From Polycyclovorans sp002706265 (GTDB taxonomy: Bacteria > Pseudomonadota > Gammaproteobacteria > Nevskiales > Nevskiaceae), in contig CAXBBM010000002.1 of the NCBI GenBank assembly GCA_963973915.1, positions 124,001 to 188,000 of the forward strand: a stretch of DNA of 64,000 nt. Direction: 5' to 3'. Position numbers and translations under genes: made by a program. Each line of letters starts with the position of its first letter. The first letter of the stretch is position 1. The notes beneath the pieces are model-generated. The model had not been told where the DNA came from, searched no databases, and saw only the letters and a program-made list of their open reading frames with translations. This document shows positions 34,372 through 44,862 of the stretch, piece after piece.

Positions 34372-35232
34372 ATGGCAGGCGCAAAAGAAATCCGCGGCAA
34401 GATCAGCAGCGTGAAAAACACGCAGAAGATCACGCGCGCGATGGAAAAAGTCGCCATGTCGAAAATGCGCAGGGCGCAGGATCGCATGGCGCAGGCGCGT
34501 CCCTACGCGACGCAGATTCGCAATACGCTGGGCCATCTGGCGGCGGCCAGTCGTGACGAACCCAATGCGTTCCTCACCGAGCGCCCGGTCAAGCGGGTGG
34601 CCTATCTGGTGGTCAGCACCGACCGCGGCCTGTGCGGCGGCCTCAACATCAACCTGTTCCGGTCGGTCATGCGGCTGGTCGGTGAGGCCCGCTCCGACGG
34701 CGCCGAAGTGCAGTTCGCCGTGTTCGGCAGCAAGGGCGTTTCGTTCTTTCGCCGCGTCGGCGGCAAGGTGCTGGCGCAGGCCACGCAATTGGGTGACAAG
34801 CCGCAACTCGACGACCTGCTGGGCGTGATCAAGGTGTTGGTCGATGCGTATCGCGAGGGCGAGGTCGACCGCATCGAACTGGTCTCGACCGCGTTCGTCA
34901 ACACCATGACGCAGAAGCCGCGCGCGCAGGTGCTGTTGCCGGTGCAGCCGGTCACCGACGATCTGCCAGATCATTGGGACTATCTGTACGAACCCACTGC
35001 GGCAGTGCTGATCGACAGCGTCATCACCCGTTACATCGAATCGCAGATTTACGGTGCGGTCATCGAGAACGTGGCCTGCGAAATGGCTGCGCGCATGGTG
35101 GCGATGAAGTCGGCCACCGAAAACGCGGGCGACATCATCTCCGGACTGCAGCTCGCCTACAACAAGGCGCGCCAGGCCAACATCACCAAGGAACTCGCCG
35201 AGATTGTCGGCGGTGCCGCGGCCATCAGCTGA
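34372..35232 (+). CDS. atpG: ATP synthase subunit gamma
   Basis: F1 gamma, 286 residues, the central rotor shaft. The N-terminal helix AGAKEIRGKISSVKNTQKITRAMEKV and the C-terminal helix MVAMKSATENAGDIISGLQLAYNKARQANITKEL are the conserved coiled-coil pair; STDRGLCGGLN is the family motif in the middle. It lies 95 bases after atpA. Confidence 0.96.
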   Translation: MAGAKEIRGKISSVKNTQKITRAMEKVAMSKMRRAQDRMAQARPYATQIRNTLGHLAAASRDEPNAFLTERPVKRVAYLVVSTDRGLCGGLNINLFRSVMRLVGEARSDGAEVQFAVFGSKGVSFFRRVGGKVLAQATQLGDKPQLDDLLGVIKVLVDAYREGEVDRIELVSTAFVNTMTQKPRAQVLLPVQPVTDDLPDHWDYLYEPTAAVLIDSVITRYIESQIYGAVIENVACEMAARMVAMKSATENAGDIISGLQLAYNKARQANITKELAEIVGGAAAIS

Positions 35233-35323
35233 GCAACGCAGACAAAAGTGTCGGTCGGGCCTCACCCCGGCATTCACGTCGGTCTGACGGCCGACTTACA
35301 GGACAAGACAGGAAAGCGACAAC

Positions 35324-36724
35324 ATGAGTACTGGAAAGATCGTTCAAATCATCGGCGCCGTGGTCGACGTTGAATTCCCACGCGACGCGGTTCCCGGCAT
35401 CTATGACGCGCTGACGGTCGATGGCACGGGGCTGACGCTGGAAGTGCAGCAGCAGTTGGGCGACGGCGTCATTCGCGCCATCGCCATGGGCTCCTCCGAC
35501 GGCCTCAAGCGTGGTCTGGTGTGCCAGAACACCGGCGCCGGCATTTCCGTGCCGGTGGGCGCCGCCACTCTGGGCCGCATCATGAACGTGCTCGGCGAGC
35601 CGCAGGACGAGCGCGGCCCGGTGAACAGCGAAACGCGCTGGACGATCCACCGCGATGCCCCGAGCTACGAAGACCAGTCCGGCTCCACCGAGCTGCTGGA
35701 AACCGGCATCAAGGTCATCGACCTGCTCTGCCCGTTCGCCAAGGGCGGCAAGGTCGGCCTGTTCGGCGGCGCCGGCGTGGGCAAGACGGTGAACATGCTC
35801 GAGCTGATCAACAACATCGCGCGCGAGCACTCCGGTCTGTCGGTGTTTGCCGGCGTCGGTGAGCGTACCCGCGAAGGCAACGACTTCTATCACGAGATGT
35901 CGGAAGCCGGCGTCATCAAGCTCGACAACCTGCCCGAATCGAAAGTGGCGATGGTTTATGGCCAGATGAACGAGCCGCCCGGCAACCGTCTGCGTGTGGC
36001 GCTGTCCGGCCTGACCATGGCCGAGTACTTCCGCGACGAAGGTCGTGACGTGCTGTTCTTCGTTGACAACATTTATCGCTACACCCTGGCCGGTACCGAA
36101 GTGTCGGCGCTGCTCGGCCGTATGCCCTCAGCCGTGGGTTACCAGCCGACTCTGGCCGAGGAAATGGGCGTGCTGCAGGAGCGCATCACCTCCACCAAGA
36201 CCGGCTCGATCACCTCCATCCAGGCCGTGTACGTGCCGGCGGATGACTTGACCGACCCGTCACCGGCGACCACCTTCGCCCACTTGGATGCCACCGTCGT
36301 GCTCTCGCGTGACATCGCCGCGCTGGGGATCTACCCGGCCGTGGACCCGCTGGACTCGACCAGCCGCCAGCTGGACCCGAACGTCATCGGTGACGAGCAC
36401 TACCAGACCGCCCGTGACGTGCAGGGCGTGCTGCAGCGCTACAAGGAACTGAAAGACATCATTGCCATTCTCGGCATGGACGAGCTGTCGGAAGACGACA
36501 AGAAAGCCGTGGCCCGTGCCCGCAAGATCCAGCGCTTCCTGTCGCAGCCCTTCTTCGTGGCTGAAGTGTTCACCGGCTCGCCCGGCAAGTACGTGTCGCT
36601 GAAAGAAACCATCCGCGGCTTCCAGGGCATTGTGGCTGGCGATTACGACCACATGCCGGAGCAGGCGTTCTACATGGTCGGCACCATCGACGAAGCCATC
36701 GAGAAAGCCCAGAAGATGAAGTGA
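35324..36724 (+). CDS. atpD: ATP synthase subunit beta
   Basis: F1 beta, 466 residues, the catalytic subunit. Walker A is GGAGVGKT near residue 149, GERTREGND contains the catalytic glutamate, and the DELSEDDK (DELSEED-type) loop is present near the C-terminus. VLFFVDNIYRYTLAGTEVS is the Walker B region; F is replaced by Y in the usual N-I-F-R-F-T-Q stretch, and Q by L, a local variation. Confidence 0.97.
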   Translation: MSTGKIVQIIGAVVDVEFPRDAVPGIYDALTVDGTGLTLEVQQQLGDGVIRAIAMGSSDGLKRGLVCQNTGAGISVPVGAATLGRIMNVLGEPQDERGPVNSETRWTIHRDAPSYEDQSGSTELLETGIKVIDLLCPFAKGGKVGLFGGAGVGKTVNMLELINNIAREHSGLSVFAGVGERTREGNDFYHEMSEAGVIKLDNLPESKVAMVYGQMNEPPGNRLRVALSGLTMAEYFRDEGRDVLFFVDNIYRYTLAGTEVSALLGRMPSAVGYQPTLAEEMGVLQERITSTKTGSITSIQAVYVPADDLTDPSPATTFAHLDATVVLSRDIAALGIYPAVDPLDSTSRQLDPNVIGDEHYQTARDVQGVLQRYKELKDIIAILGMDELSEDDKKAVARARKIQRFLSQPFFVAEVFTGSPGKYVSLKETIRGFQGIVAGDYDHMPEQAFYMVGTIDEAIEKAQKMK

Positions 36725-36800
36725 TGCAGTGATCGAGGATGGCGCGGCGTGGCCGTGCCGCCGCCATCACCCGTCACGCCTCCTTCATCATGAGATCGCC

Positions 36801-37217
36801 ATGTCTGAACTGAAAGTCGAAATTGTCAGCGCCCAGGGGCACATCCACAGCGGTGTGGCCAAGTCGGTGTTCCTGCCCGGTGAACTCGGTGAGCTGGGCA
36901 TCCTGCCGGGCCACACGCCGCTGCTGACCAAGCTCAAGCCGGGTGCGGTGCGGGTGCAGACGGCCGAGGGCGAGGAACTGCCGTTCTTCGTGGGCGGTGG
37001 CATCGCCGAAATCTTGCCGACCGGGGTGAACGTGCTGGCCGACAGTGCCTTGCGTGGCAAGGATGCAGACGCGGCCGCCGCACAGGCCGCAAAAGACGCC
37101 GCTGAAGCTGCGCTGGCCAATGCCAGCACCGAGATGGACATGGCCAAGGCGCAGCTCGAACTGGTCGAAGCGGCGGCGCGCCTCAAGTTCGTCGAGCAGT
37201 TGCGCAAGGGCAGATGA
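36801..37217 (+). CDS. atpC: ATP synthase subunit epsilon
   Basis: F1 epsilon, 138 residues, coupling and inhibitory subunit. The N-terminal beta sandwich carries GELGELGILPGHTPLLT and the C-terminus forms two alanine-rich helices. The ATG at 36801 begins SELKVEIVSAQG, the family start; upstream in-frame sequence has no similarity. Last gene of the operon, followed by an intrinsic terminator. Confidence 0.95.
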   Translation: MSELKVEIVSAQGHIHSGVAKSVFLPGELGELGILPGHTPLLTKLKPGAVRVQTAEGEELPFFVGGGIAEILPTGVNVLADSALRGKDADAAAAQAAKDAAEAALANASTEMDMAKAQLELVEAAARLKFVEQLRKGR

Positions 37218-37245
37218 GCCAGCGTGTCGTCAACGCGCAGCACAG

Positions 37246-37272
37246 AAAAGGCCCGGTTCAAGGGCCTTTTTT
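37246..37272 (+). terminator. Intrinsic terminator of the atp operon
   Basis: AAAAGGCCC pairs with GGGCCTTTT around a 7-base loop and runs into TTTTTT. It lies 28 bases after the atpC stop and 37 bases before glmU. Confidence 0.88.
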
Positions 37273-37308
37273 GCGTTTGATCTTTCGCCACCCCGGTACA
37301 CTTTTGCC

Positions 37309-38709
37309 ATGAATCACGCCATTTCCGTTGCGCCGCTGGATGTGGTCGTGCTGGCGGCGGGCAAGGGCACCCGCATGCGCTCGGCGCACCCCAAGGTGCT
37401 GCAACCTCTGGGCGGCGAGCCGATGCTGGCGCACGTGCTGCGCGCGGTGGTAGCGCTCACGCCGCAGCAGGTGCATCTGGTGGTGGGCCACGGCCAGGCA
37501 GAGGTGCGCGAGTGGGCTGCGTCGCAGGGCGATATGACCGGTCCCGTAACCTGGGTGGAACAGACCGAGCAACTCGGCACCGGCCATGCGGTGCGCCTTT
37601 CGGCGAAGGCCTGGACGCCGGGTTCGGTGGTGTTGGTGGCCTACGGTGACGTGCCGTTGATCACCCCGGCCACACTGGCGTCGGCCGCCGAGGCGGCACG
37701 CTCGCAGGTGGTGATCATCACCGCCAAAGTCGCCGAGCCCAGCGGCTACGGCCGTATCGTGCGCGACGCCTCGGGTCAGGTCAGTGCCATCGTCGAGCAT
37801 GCCGACGCCACGCCTGCGCAACAGGCCATCAAGGAAATCAACACCGGCGTCATCGCAGCGCCCGCAGATTGGCTGGGGCCTTGGCTGGACGCGCTGCAAA
37901 ATGACAATCCCAAGGGCGAGTATTACCTCACCGACGTGATCGCCATGGCGGTGGTCGAAGGCCGTCCGGTTACCGGACTCTGCGCCGCCGATGCCGCCGA
38001 GCTAGAGGGGGTCAATGACCGTGTCCAGTTGGCGAAGGCCGAGCGCCAACTGCAGTCGCGCCGCGCCACGGCCCTGATGCGGGCGGGCGTCACGCTGGCC
38101 GATCCCGCGCGCCTGGACGTGCGCGGCGGGGTGCAGGCCGGGCAAGACGTGAGCATCGACGTGGGCTGCATTCTTGAAGGCCGTGTGGTGCTGGGCAACA
38201 AGGTGCGCATCGGGCCGTACTGTCATCTGCGCGACGTCGAATTGGGTGACGGCGCGGTGATCGAGTCGCATTCAGTGCTCGAAGGGGTGGTGACGGCGGC
38301 CCATGTGCATGTGGGTCCGTTTGCACGTTTAAGACCCGGTACCCGGCTGGCGACAGGCGCCAAAGTCGGAAATTTCGTCGAAACCAAGAAGGCCATCGTT
38401 GGCGCCGGCAGCAAAATCAATCACTTGAGCTATGTCGGCGACGCTGAACTGGGTGCCGACGTCAACGTCGGCGCGGGCACCATCACCTGCAATTACGATG
38501 GCGCCAACAAGCATCTCACGCGCATTGGGGACCGGGCCTTCATCGGTTCCAACTCGGCGCTGGTGGCGCCGGTGGAGATCGGCGCGGACGCCACCATCGG
38601 CGCCGGCTCGGTGATCGCCAAGCCCGCGCCCGCGGGGCAGCTCACGGTGTCGCGCAGCAAGCAGATCAGTCTGCCGGGCTGGCAGCGTCCCACCCCGCGC
38701 AAGGCATGA
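37309..38709 (+). CDS. glmU: Bifunctional GlcNAc-1-P uridyltransferase / glucosamine-1-P acetyltransferase
   Basis: GlmU, 466 residues, making UDP-GlcNAc for peptidoglycan and LPS. The N-terminal pyrophosphorylase domain has LAAGKGTRMRSAHPKVL and VLVAYGDVPL; the C-terminal half is a left-handed beta-helix of hexapeptide repeats ending with the acetyltransferase site (GPFARLRPGT, NFVETKKA, ITCNYDGANKH). ATG 37309 is used; the longer frame runs back through the terminator and atpC. Its stop overlaps the MscS gene. Confidence 0.96.
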   Translation: MNHAISVAPLDVVVLAAGKGTRMRSAHPKVLQPLGGEPMLAHVLRAVVALTPQQVHLVVGHGQAEVREWAASQGDMTGPVTWVEQTEQLGTGHAVRLSAKAWTPGSVVLVAYGDVPLITPATLASAAEAARSQVVIITAKVAEPSGYGRIVRDASGQVSAIVEHADATPAQQAIKEINTGVIAAPADWLGPWLDALQNDNPKGEYYLTDVIAMAVVEGRPVTGLCAADAAELEGVNDRVQLAKAERQLQSRRATALMRAGVTLADPARLDVRGGVQAGQDVSIDVGCILEGRVVLGNKVRIGPYCHLRDVELGDGAVIESHSVLEGVVTAAHVHVGPFARLRPGTRLATGAKVGNFVETKKAIVGAGSKINHLSYVGDAELGADVNVGAGTITCNYDGANKHLTRIGDRAFIGSNSALVAPVEIGADATIGAGSVIAKPAPAGQLTVSRSKQISLPGWQRPTPRKA

Positions 38710-39617
38710 ACGAGACCGCGTCGCCGAGTTGGTTGGGGCGTTTCGAGCGCTTCACCGCAATGGCCGGCGAGCCGCTGTTCACCGTGGGCAACAGTGACAT
38801 TACCCCGTTGAGCGGCGCGCTGTTCTTGTTGTTGGTGGCCTTTGTGGTCTGGGGTGCGCAGCGCCTGGAGTCGACGCTGCAGCGGGCGGCAGACCGGCGG
38901 CCGGGCCTCGATCGATCAGCCTTCTTCGCTGCCTCGCGGCTGCTTCGCTACGTGCTGTGGATCATTGGCGCCCTGATGGCGCTGCACATGGTGGGCATCG
39001 ATCTGTCGGCCATTGCGCTGCTGAGTGGTGCCATCGGCATCGGCATCGGGCTCGGCATGCAGGGGCTGTTCAACAACATCGTTTCCGGCTTCTTTCTGCT
39101 GGGCGAGAAATCATTGCGCATCGGCGACATCGTGTCGCTCGATTCAGGCATTTCCGGCACGGTACGCAACATCGGCCTGCGCCACACCCTGGTCGCCAAC
39201 AACGACGGCGGCAGCGTGATGGTCCCGAACGCCGAGCTGGTGCTGAAGCCGGTCACGCACTGGACGCTGGATCACGCCAGTCGGCGGTTGCACGTGCCGT
39301 TCAGCGTGGGCCGCGGCGTGGCGCGAGAACACATTGGCAGCCTGGTGCTGGAGGCCGTCAAGGCGGTGCCGGAAACCCTCACCGGGCCGCGCTTTGCGCC
39401 GGACGTGTGGCTCACCGAGATGAGCCCCTTCGCGCTCGCCTTCGAGCTGGTGGTGTGGGTCAACCGTGATGGCGTGGAGCGCGCACCGTACATGCGCGCC
39501 CAGTACCTCGCCGTTATTGCCGACGTGCTTGCGGCACACGATATTCCGCCGCCATTGCCGGAACCGGCCTCGCATCTGCGCGGTGGCGCCGACGGCGCGC
39601 GACTGCCGCCGGTCTGA
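38706..39617 (+). CDS. MscS family mechanosensitive channel
   Basis: Small-conductance mechanosensitive channel family protein, 303 residues. Two or three membrane helices precede the pore helix, which is glycine/alanine-rich (SGAIGIGIGLGMQGLFNNIVSGFFLL), followed by the beta domain GDIVSLDSGISGTVRNIGLRHT and NAELV, all MscS signatures. It is inserted between glmU and glmS and coupled to glmU by an ATGA overlap, perhaps linking osmotic release to cell-wall precursor supply. Confidence 0.87.
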   Translation: MNETASPSWLGRFERFTAMAGEPLFTVGNSDITPLSGALFLLLVAFVVWGAQRLESTLQRAADRRPGLDRSAFFAASRLLRYVLWIIGALMALHMVGIDLSAIALLSGAIGIGIGLGMQGLFNNIVSGFFLLGEKSLRIGDIVSLDSGISGTVRNIGLRHTLVANNDGGSVMVPNAELVLKPVTHWTLDHASRRLHVPFSVGRGVAREHIGSLVLEAVKAVPETLTGPRFAPDVWLTEMSPFALAFELVVWVNRDGVERAPYMRAQYLAVIADVLAAHDIPPPLPEPASHLRGGADGARLPPV

Positions 39618-39660
39618 TGCGGGGCTCCCTTGTTGCCGTCGTTCACCTTTAGGAATCGTC

Positions 39661-41493
<1,833 letters not shown>

Positions 41494-41965
41494 CCGGGCA
41501 GCCCCAGGTGCCGCCGCATGTAGGGCGTCAGGCCAATGTTGACCAGCGTGTCAATTTCGGAATGGCGATGGCCGTCGCAGCCTGATCGCCCTATCAATAG
41601 GTGTCAGTAACCGGTCTTGGCGCGGTCGCGGGTGGACGCGCGCGCCTGCAAACTTGTTGCGCCACATTGGTCACGGTCCGCCTGCAGCAGGGTTGTGTGG
41701 CGGCATGATGCGGTTTATTCTCCCAATCGCAACGAAGCCCGGGGGGGATTATGCGTCTGATGACTGGACTCAAGTTAGTGCCAAGCGCTTCGCGACATGG
41801 GGTGTACGATAGTGTCTACATTAAACATCCATCAGGTGCTGCTGTTGATGTTGCATGCTGCGGCGCACAATTAAAATCGCTGCGTTGACTTGGCAAAGCG
41901 TGCTGTTCAGGCATCGCTTTGAAAGTTTTCGCAGGCTCACGTTCAACCGACCCAGGATAATTTTC
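41494..41965. other. 472-base intergenic region between glmS and the OmpA-type gene
   Basis: No convincing gene. The right half becomes AT-richer and includes TTGACT at 41885-41890, TTAAAAT near 41871 and TACGAT/TACATT near 41805-41822. These may belong to the promoter or leader of the OmpA-type gene, but no pair has consensus spacing, so I do not place one. The left half shows no structure that I can support. Confidence 0.5.
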
Positions 41966-43045
41966 ATGAAGTCTTTCCAACTGTCTTCAACTTCGAAAGC
42001 GCTCATCGCGCTGGGGCTCGTCGCCTCTGTGCCGACGCTGGCGAATGCACAGGAAACCCAGCGCTATTTCAGCGTGCTGGGCACCTACAGCACCACCGAT
42101 GATGATCGCGGCCAGCGTTTGAACGAGCTGGGCCTGAATGCTGATGTCGATGAAGCCGTAGGCCTCGGCGTGTTGTACGGCTGGCAGTTCCCCAGCAACT
42201 GGGGCGTCGAAGCACAGCTTTTTTCCGAAACGATCGAAACCGACGTTCCCGGCATTACTGACTTCTATCGTCAGGGTGTGACCGCTGACCTGATCTATTC
42301 GTTCGGCGACCGCACCGGCTTTACGCCGTTTGCACTGCTCGGCGTCGGTGGCAATTACAACGACGTGTCCCCGAACGAAGACAAGTTCGACTTCATGGCC
42401 AACGCGGGGCTCGGTTTCGTGACCGGCCCGGTGATCAAGTACGGCGATGTTCGCCTTCGTGCCGAAGCCCGCTATGTGTACGATACCTTTGAAAACGAGT
42501 ACGGCGACATCCGCTACGGTCTGGGCATCGAAATCCCGCTGCTGAAAGCGCGCGAGCCGCTGCCGGAACCCGCGCCAGTCGAGCCGAAGGTGGTTGAAGT
42601 CCCGTCAGGTTTGCGTGATGACGACGGCGACGGCGTGATCAACGACCGTGACCAGTGCCCCGACACCCCCGCAGGTGAGCGTGTTGACGGCGTGGGCTGC
42701 CCGCTGGGCAATCTGATCCCGCTGAATGGCGTGACCTTCGAGTTCGACAAGACCCGTCTGCGTCCTGACGCCCAGACCATTCTCGACCTCGCCACGCTGG
42801 TGCTCAACAAGTACCCGGACATGCAGGTTGAAGTGGCGGGCCACACTGACAATCTCGGCAACGACGCTTACAACCAGCAGCTTTCCGAAGGCCGTGCCAA
42901 TGCGGTCCGGGATTACTTCGTCTCCAAGGGCGTGAACAACCCGATCACCGCCCGTGGTTATGGTGAAGCTGAACCGATTACCGACAACGGCAGCGAAGAG
43001 GGCCGGGAGCGGAACCGTCGCGTTGAACTCCGCATTCTCAACTAA
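41966..43045 (+). CDS. OmpA family outer-membrane protein
   Basis: OmpA-type porin/anchor, 359 residues. A signal peptide ends ANAQ at about residue 28; residues 30-200 form a beta-barrel-like domain; an acidic DDDGDGVINDRDQCPDTPAG linker is a thrombospondin type 3 calcium-binding repeat; the last 120 residues are an OmpA_C peptidoglycan-binding domain (FEFDKTRLRPD, VAGHTDNLGNDAYN, RNRRVEL). The ATG at 41966 is chosen because it begins the signal peptide after a GGATAA site; the frame extends 37 codons upstream without sense. OprF is the nearest well-known plan. Confidence 0.9.
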   Translation: MKSFQLSSTSKALIALGLVASVPTLANAQETQRYFSVLGTYSTTDDDRGQRLNELGLNADVDEAVGLGVLYGWQFPSNWGVEAQLFSETIETDVPGITDFYRQGVTADLIYSFGDRTGFTPFALLGVGGNYNDVSPNEDKFDFMANAGLGFVTGPVIKYGDVRLRAEARYVYDTFENEYGDIRYGLGIEIPLLKAREPLPEPAPVEPKVVEVPSGLRDDDGDGVINDRDQCPDTPAGERVDGVGCPLGNLIPLNGVTFEFDKTRLRPDAQTILDLATLVLNKYPDMQVEVAGHTDNLGNDAYNQQLSEGRANAVRDYFVSKGVNNPITARGYGEAEPITDNGSEEGRERNRRVELRILN

Positions 43046-43067
43046 ACCAATTTGCGATCTTTAGACA

Positions 43068-43092
43068 GCGCCCGGCCGGTTGAGCCGGGCGC
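43068..43092 (+). terminator. Strong GC hairpin after the OmpA-type gene
   Basis: A perfect 9-bp stem (GCGCCCGGC with GCCGGGCGC) and 7-base loop starts 22 bases after the stop. No T-run follows. It may stabilise the abundant ompA-type mRNA or partly terminate before the lipoprotein gene. Confidence 0.5.
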
Positions 43093-43116
43093 CCCTCAAC
43101 TGAACCGAGTGCTTTT

Positions 43117-44058
43117 ATGAAATTGAAATCCCTTTTATTGCCCGCCCTTGCGGCGATTTTTCTGGTCGGCTGCGAAGCCAATGGTGTCGATGCCGGCCTG
43201 GGCGGCGGCGGCGGCGGTGATGGCGGTGGTGACCTGAATGTGCCGCCCGGCAGCATAGCGGACATCACCAATTGCGCGGCTCCGGTCAGCGGCCTCTGCG
43301 TGCTGGGCGGCGAGAGCCACCCGGGCGGTATCGTTGACCTGCTGCTGGCGCCCGAAGGTCCTCTGGGGCCGATTGCCAGCGCCATCGATGTGTCTGCGCT
43401 GGGCAATGTGGTGACCGTGCTGCTGTCAAATGACGATGGCACTCTGGCGGGTCTGGTCCGCGGCCTCACGGCTGACGGCCAGGTGATCGAAGCGTTGTTG
43501 TTGCTGTTGATCGGCGAAGACGGCCAAGGGCAGGGTGCAATTGCCGAAAGCTTGGTCAACCTGCTGTTGCCCAACGCAGAGGGAACCGGCCTTCTGGCGC
43601 TCATCGGCGATGCGGACGGCGGCGGCGTGGTGGGCTTCTTGCAGGCACTGCTGTTGGGTGGCGAGAACAACCCTGAGTGCCAGGCGCCGCTGGGCACGTT
43701 GTGCCTGATCGGCGGTGAGGGTGACCAGCAGGGCCTGCTTGATATTCTGCTCACTTCAAGTGGTCTGGTCGGCAGCCTCAGCCAAAACCTGACCCAGCAA
43801 GAACTCGACGACCTTGTTGCCACCTTGGGCAATCTGCTGGCCTCTGACGGGTCGCTGACGGGCCTGGTTCAGGGCCTGATTGCCGATGGTCACCTACTTG
43901 AAGGACTTTCGGTCTTGTTGATGGGCACGGAGGGTGAGGGCGGCCTGAGCCTGCTGGAAATCATCGAGGGCACCCTCACCGGACTGGGTGGCATCGTGAC
44001 GGACGTGCTTGGGTTCGTCCGCGGGCTGTTGACTCCTTTCGCACCCGCAGCGCCTTAA
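43117..44058 (+). CDS. Putative lipoprotein with internal tandem repeat
   Basis: Predicted lipoprotein, 313 residues, of no family that I recognise. A signal peptide ends in the lipobox FLVGC (Cys19), followed by a long glycine/aspartate linker that would tether it. The rest is two related repeats of about 120-130 residues: SGLCVLGGE and GTLCLIGGE open each copy, and TLAGLVRGLTADGQVIEAL matches SLTGLVQGLIADGHLLEGL. The sequence is very Leu/Gly rich and low in charge, suggesting amphipathic helices. It lies 71 bases after the OmpA-type gene and is closed by a terminator, so it is probably an envelope protein. Function unknown. Confidence 0.75.
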   Translation: MKLKSLLLPALAAIFLVGCEANGVDAGLGGGGGGDGGGDLNVPPGSIADITNCAAPVSGLCVLGGESHPGGIVDLLLAPEGPLGPIASAIDVSALGNVVTVLLSNDDGTLAGLVRGLTADGQVIEALLLLLIGEDGQGQGAIAESLVNLLLPNAEGTGLLALIGDADGGGVVGFLQALLLGGENNPECQAPLGTLCLIGGEGDQQGLLDILLTSSGLVGSLSQNLTQQELDDLVATLGNLLASDGSLTGLVQGLIADGHLLEGLSVLLMGTEGEGGLSLLEIIEGTLTGLGGIVTDVLGFVRGLLTPFAPAAP

Positions 44059-44095
44059 TTTAGGCGCGCCACGCAGCAGGTTGCCTGCGTCACTG

Positions 44096-44127
44096 CCCCC
44101 AACCGGGTCACCGGTTGGGGGTTTTTT
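44096..44127 (+). terminator. Intrinsic terminator after the lipoprotein gene
   Basis: CCCCCAACCGG pairs with CCGGTTGGGGG around GTCA, followed by TTTTTT. Very stable stem, 37 bases after the stop codon. Confidence 0.9.
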
Positions 44128-44862
44128 ATTGCCCGGCATTGAAGATCCGCGAGCCCTCGCTCGCCACCTGTGATCGCGGGTCGAGATCAAAAGCCGCTCG
44201 CGCCTTAACCCCACTCCCGGGATTGCGCCGTCGTCATCAGCGCGGTCCCAATCACGCGGTCCCAATCAACTGAATGGAGTGGCACGATGAGCGCATAACA
44301 GTGTGGGTGGCGGGCGCAGCATGTGCCTTGGTGAGCCCTGTGCGCAGACCGGTCGACCAGAGACGGCACCGCCTTCTGAAGTCAAAACCGAGCCGCCCTC
44401 GGCGCCGGCTGGTCCTGCCACGCGGCTCATGGCCGCCGATCAGGCCACGTGGGCCAAACAGCAGCGCTGTGCCGGGCTGAGCTGGCCGCCCCGGCAAGAC
44501 TTCGCGGAGCGCGTCCCCGAGATGGAGCGGCGACCATCCGCACGCCGGCCGGCCGCTGTTTGCCAAGCCGCAATCGGCGCTGGCGACGCGCGTGCCGAGG
44601 TTGAAGGGCGGTATTCCGGGCGCGTTCAGCGCCGAGTCCCGCACGGATGTCGCAGCTGCCGAAACGCTGACCCTCACGGCCGAAGTCGTAAGGAGCCGCG
44701 CGGCGGCTGAGGGAAATGACGCCCAACGGCCAAGTTAGGCGCTGGCGGGTGGGCGTGCCCCCGGCGCTGAATGATGTGACGGGCAGCCGCTGAAACGCGG
44801 CCCGCTTTCTGTCGACGCGGACGCAATCAGAGGAGAAAGGTCAAGCGTTCCTCTGGAAAGTG
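44128..44862. other. 735-base region without a confident gene; possible decayed reading frame
   Basis: No intact gene can be supported. On the plus strand about 44320-44545 reads plausibly in one frame (including RLMAADQATWAKQQRC and WPPRQDFAERV), then about 44540-44747 reads plausibly in the +1 frame (RPLFAKPQSALATRVPRLKG, then FSAESRTDVAAAETL). Such a switch is what a frameshifted remnant would give. A minus-strand frame covers part of the same bases but looks like a shadow. An imperfect CGCGGTCCCAATCA direct repeat occurs near 44239-44270. I recognise no parent family. Confidence 0.35.

Noticed and set aside
39618..39660. glmS ribozyme upstream of glmS
   Set aside because: The gap to the MscS gene is only 43 bases, far too short for the ribozyme, which is a Gram-positive feature.
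41885..41913. TTGACT as -35 of a promoter for the OmpA-type gene
   Set aside because: No acceptable -10 hexamer lies 16-18 bases downstream.
43201..43230. Microsatellite-like GGC/GGT run as a phase-variable repeat
   Set aside because: It encodes the glycine linker after the lipobox in frame and the units are mixed, so slippage control is not supported.
44252..44677. 141-codon minus-strand frame in the 44.1-44.9 kb region
   Set aside because: Composition is shadow-like, no motif or ribosome site; the opposite strand reads more protein-like.
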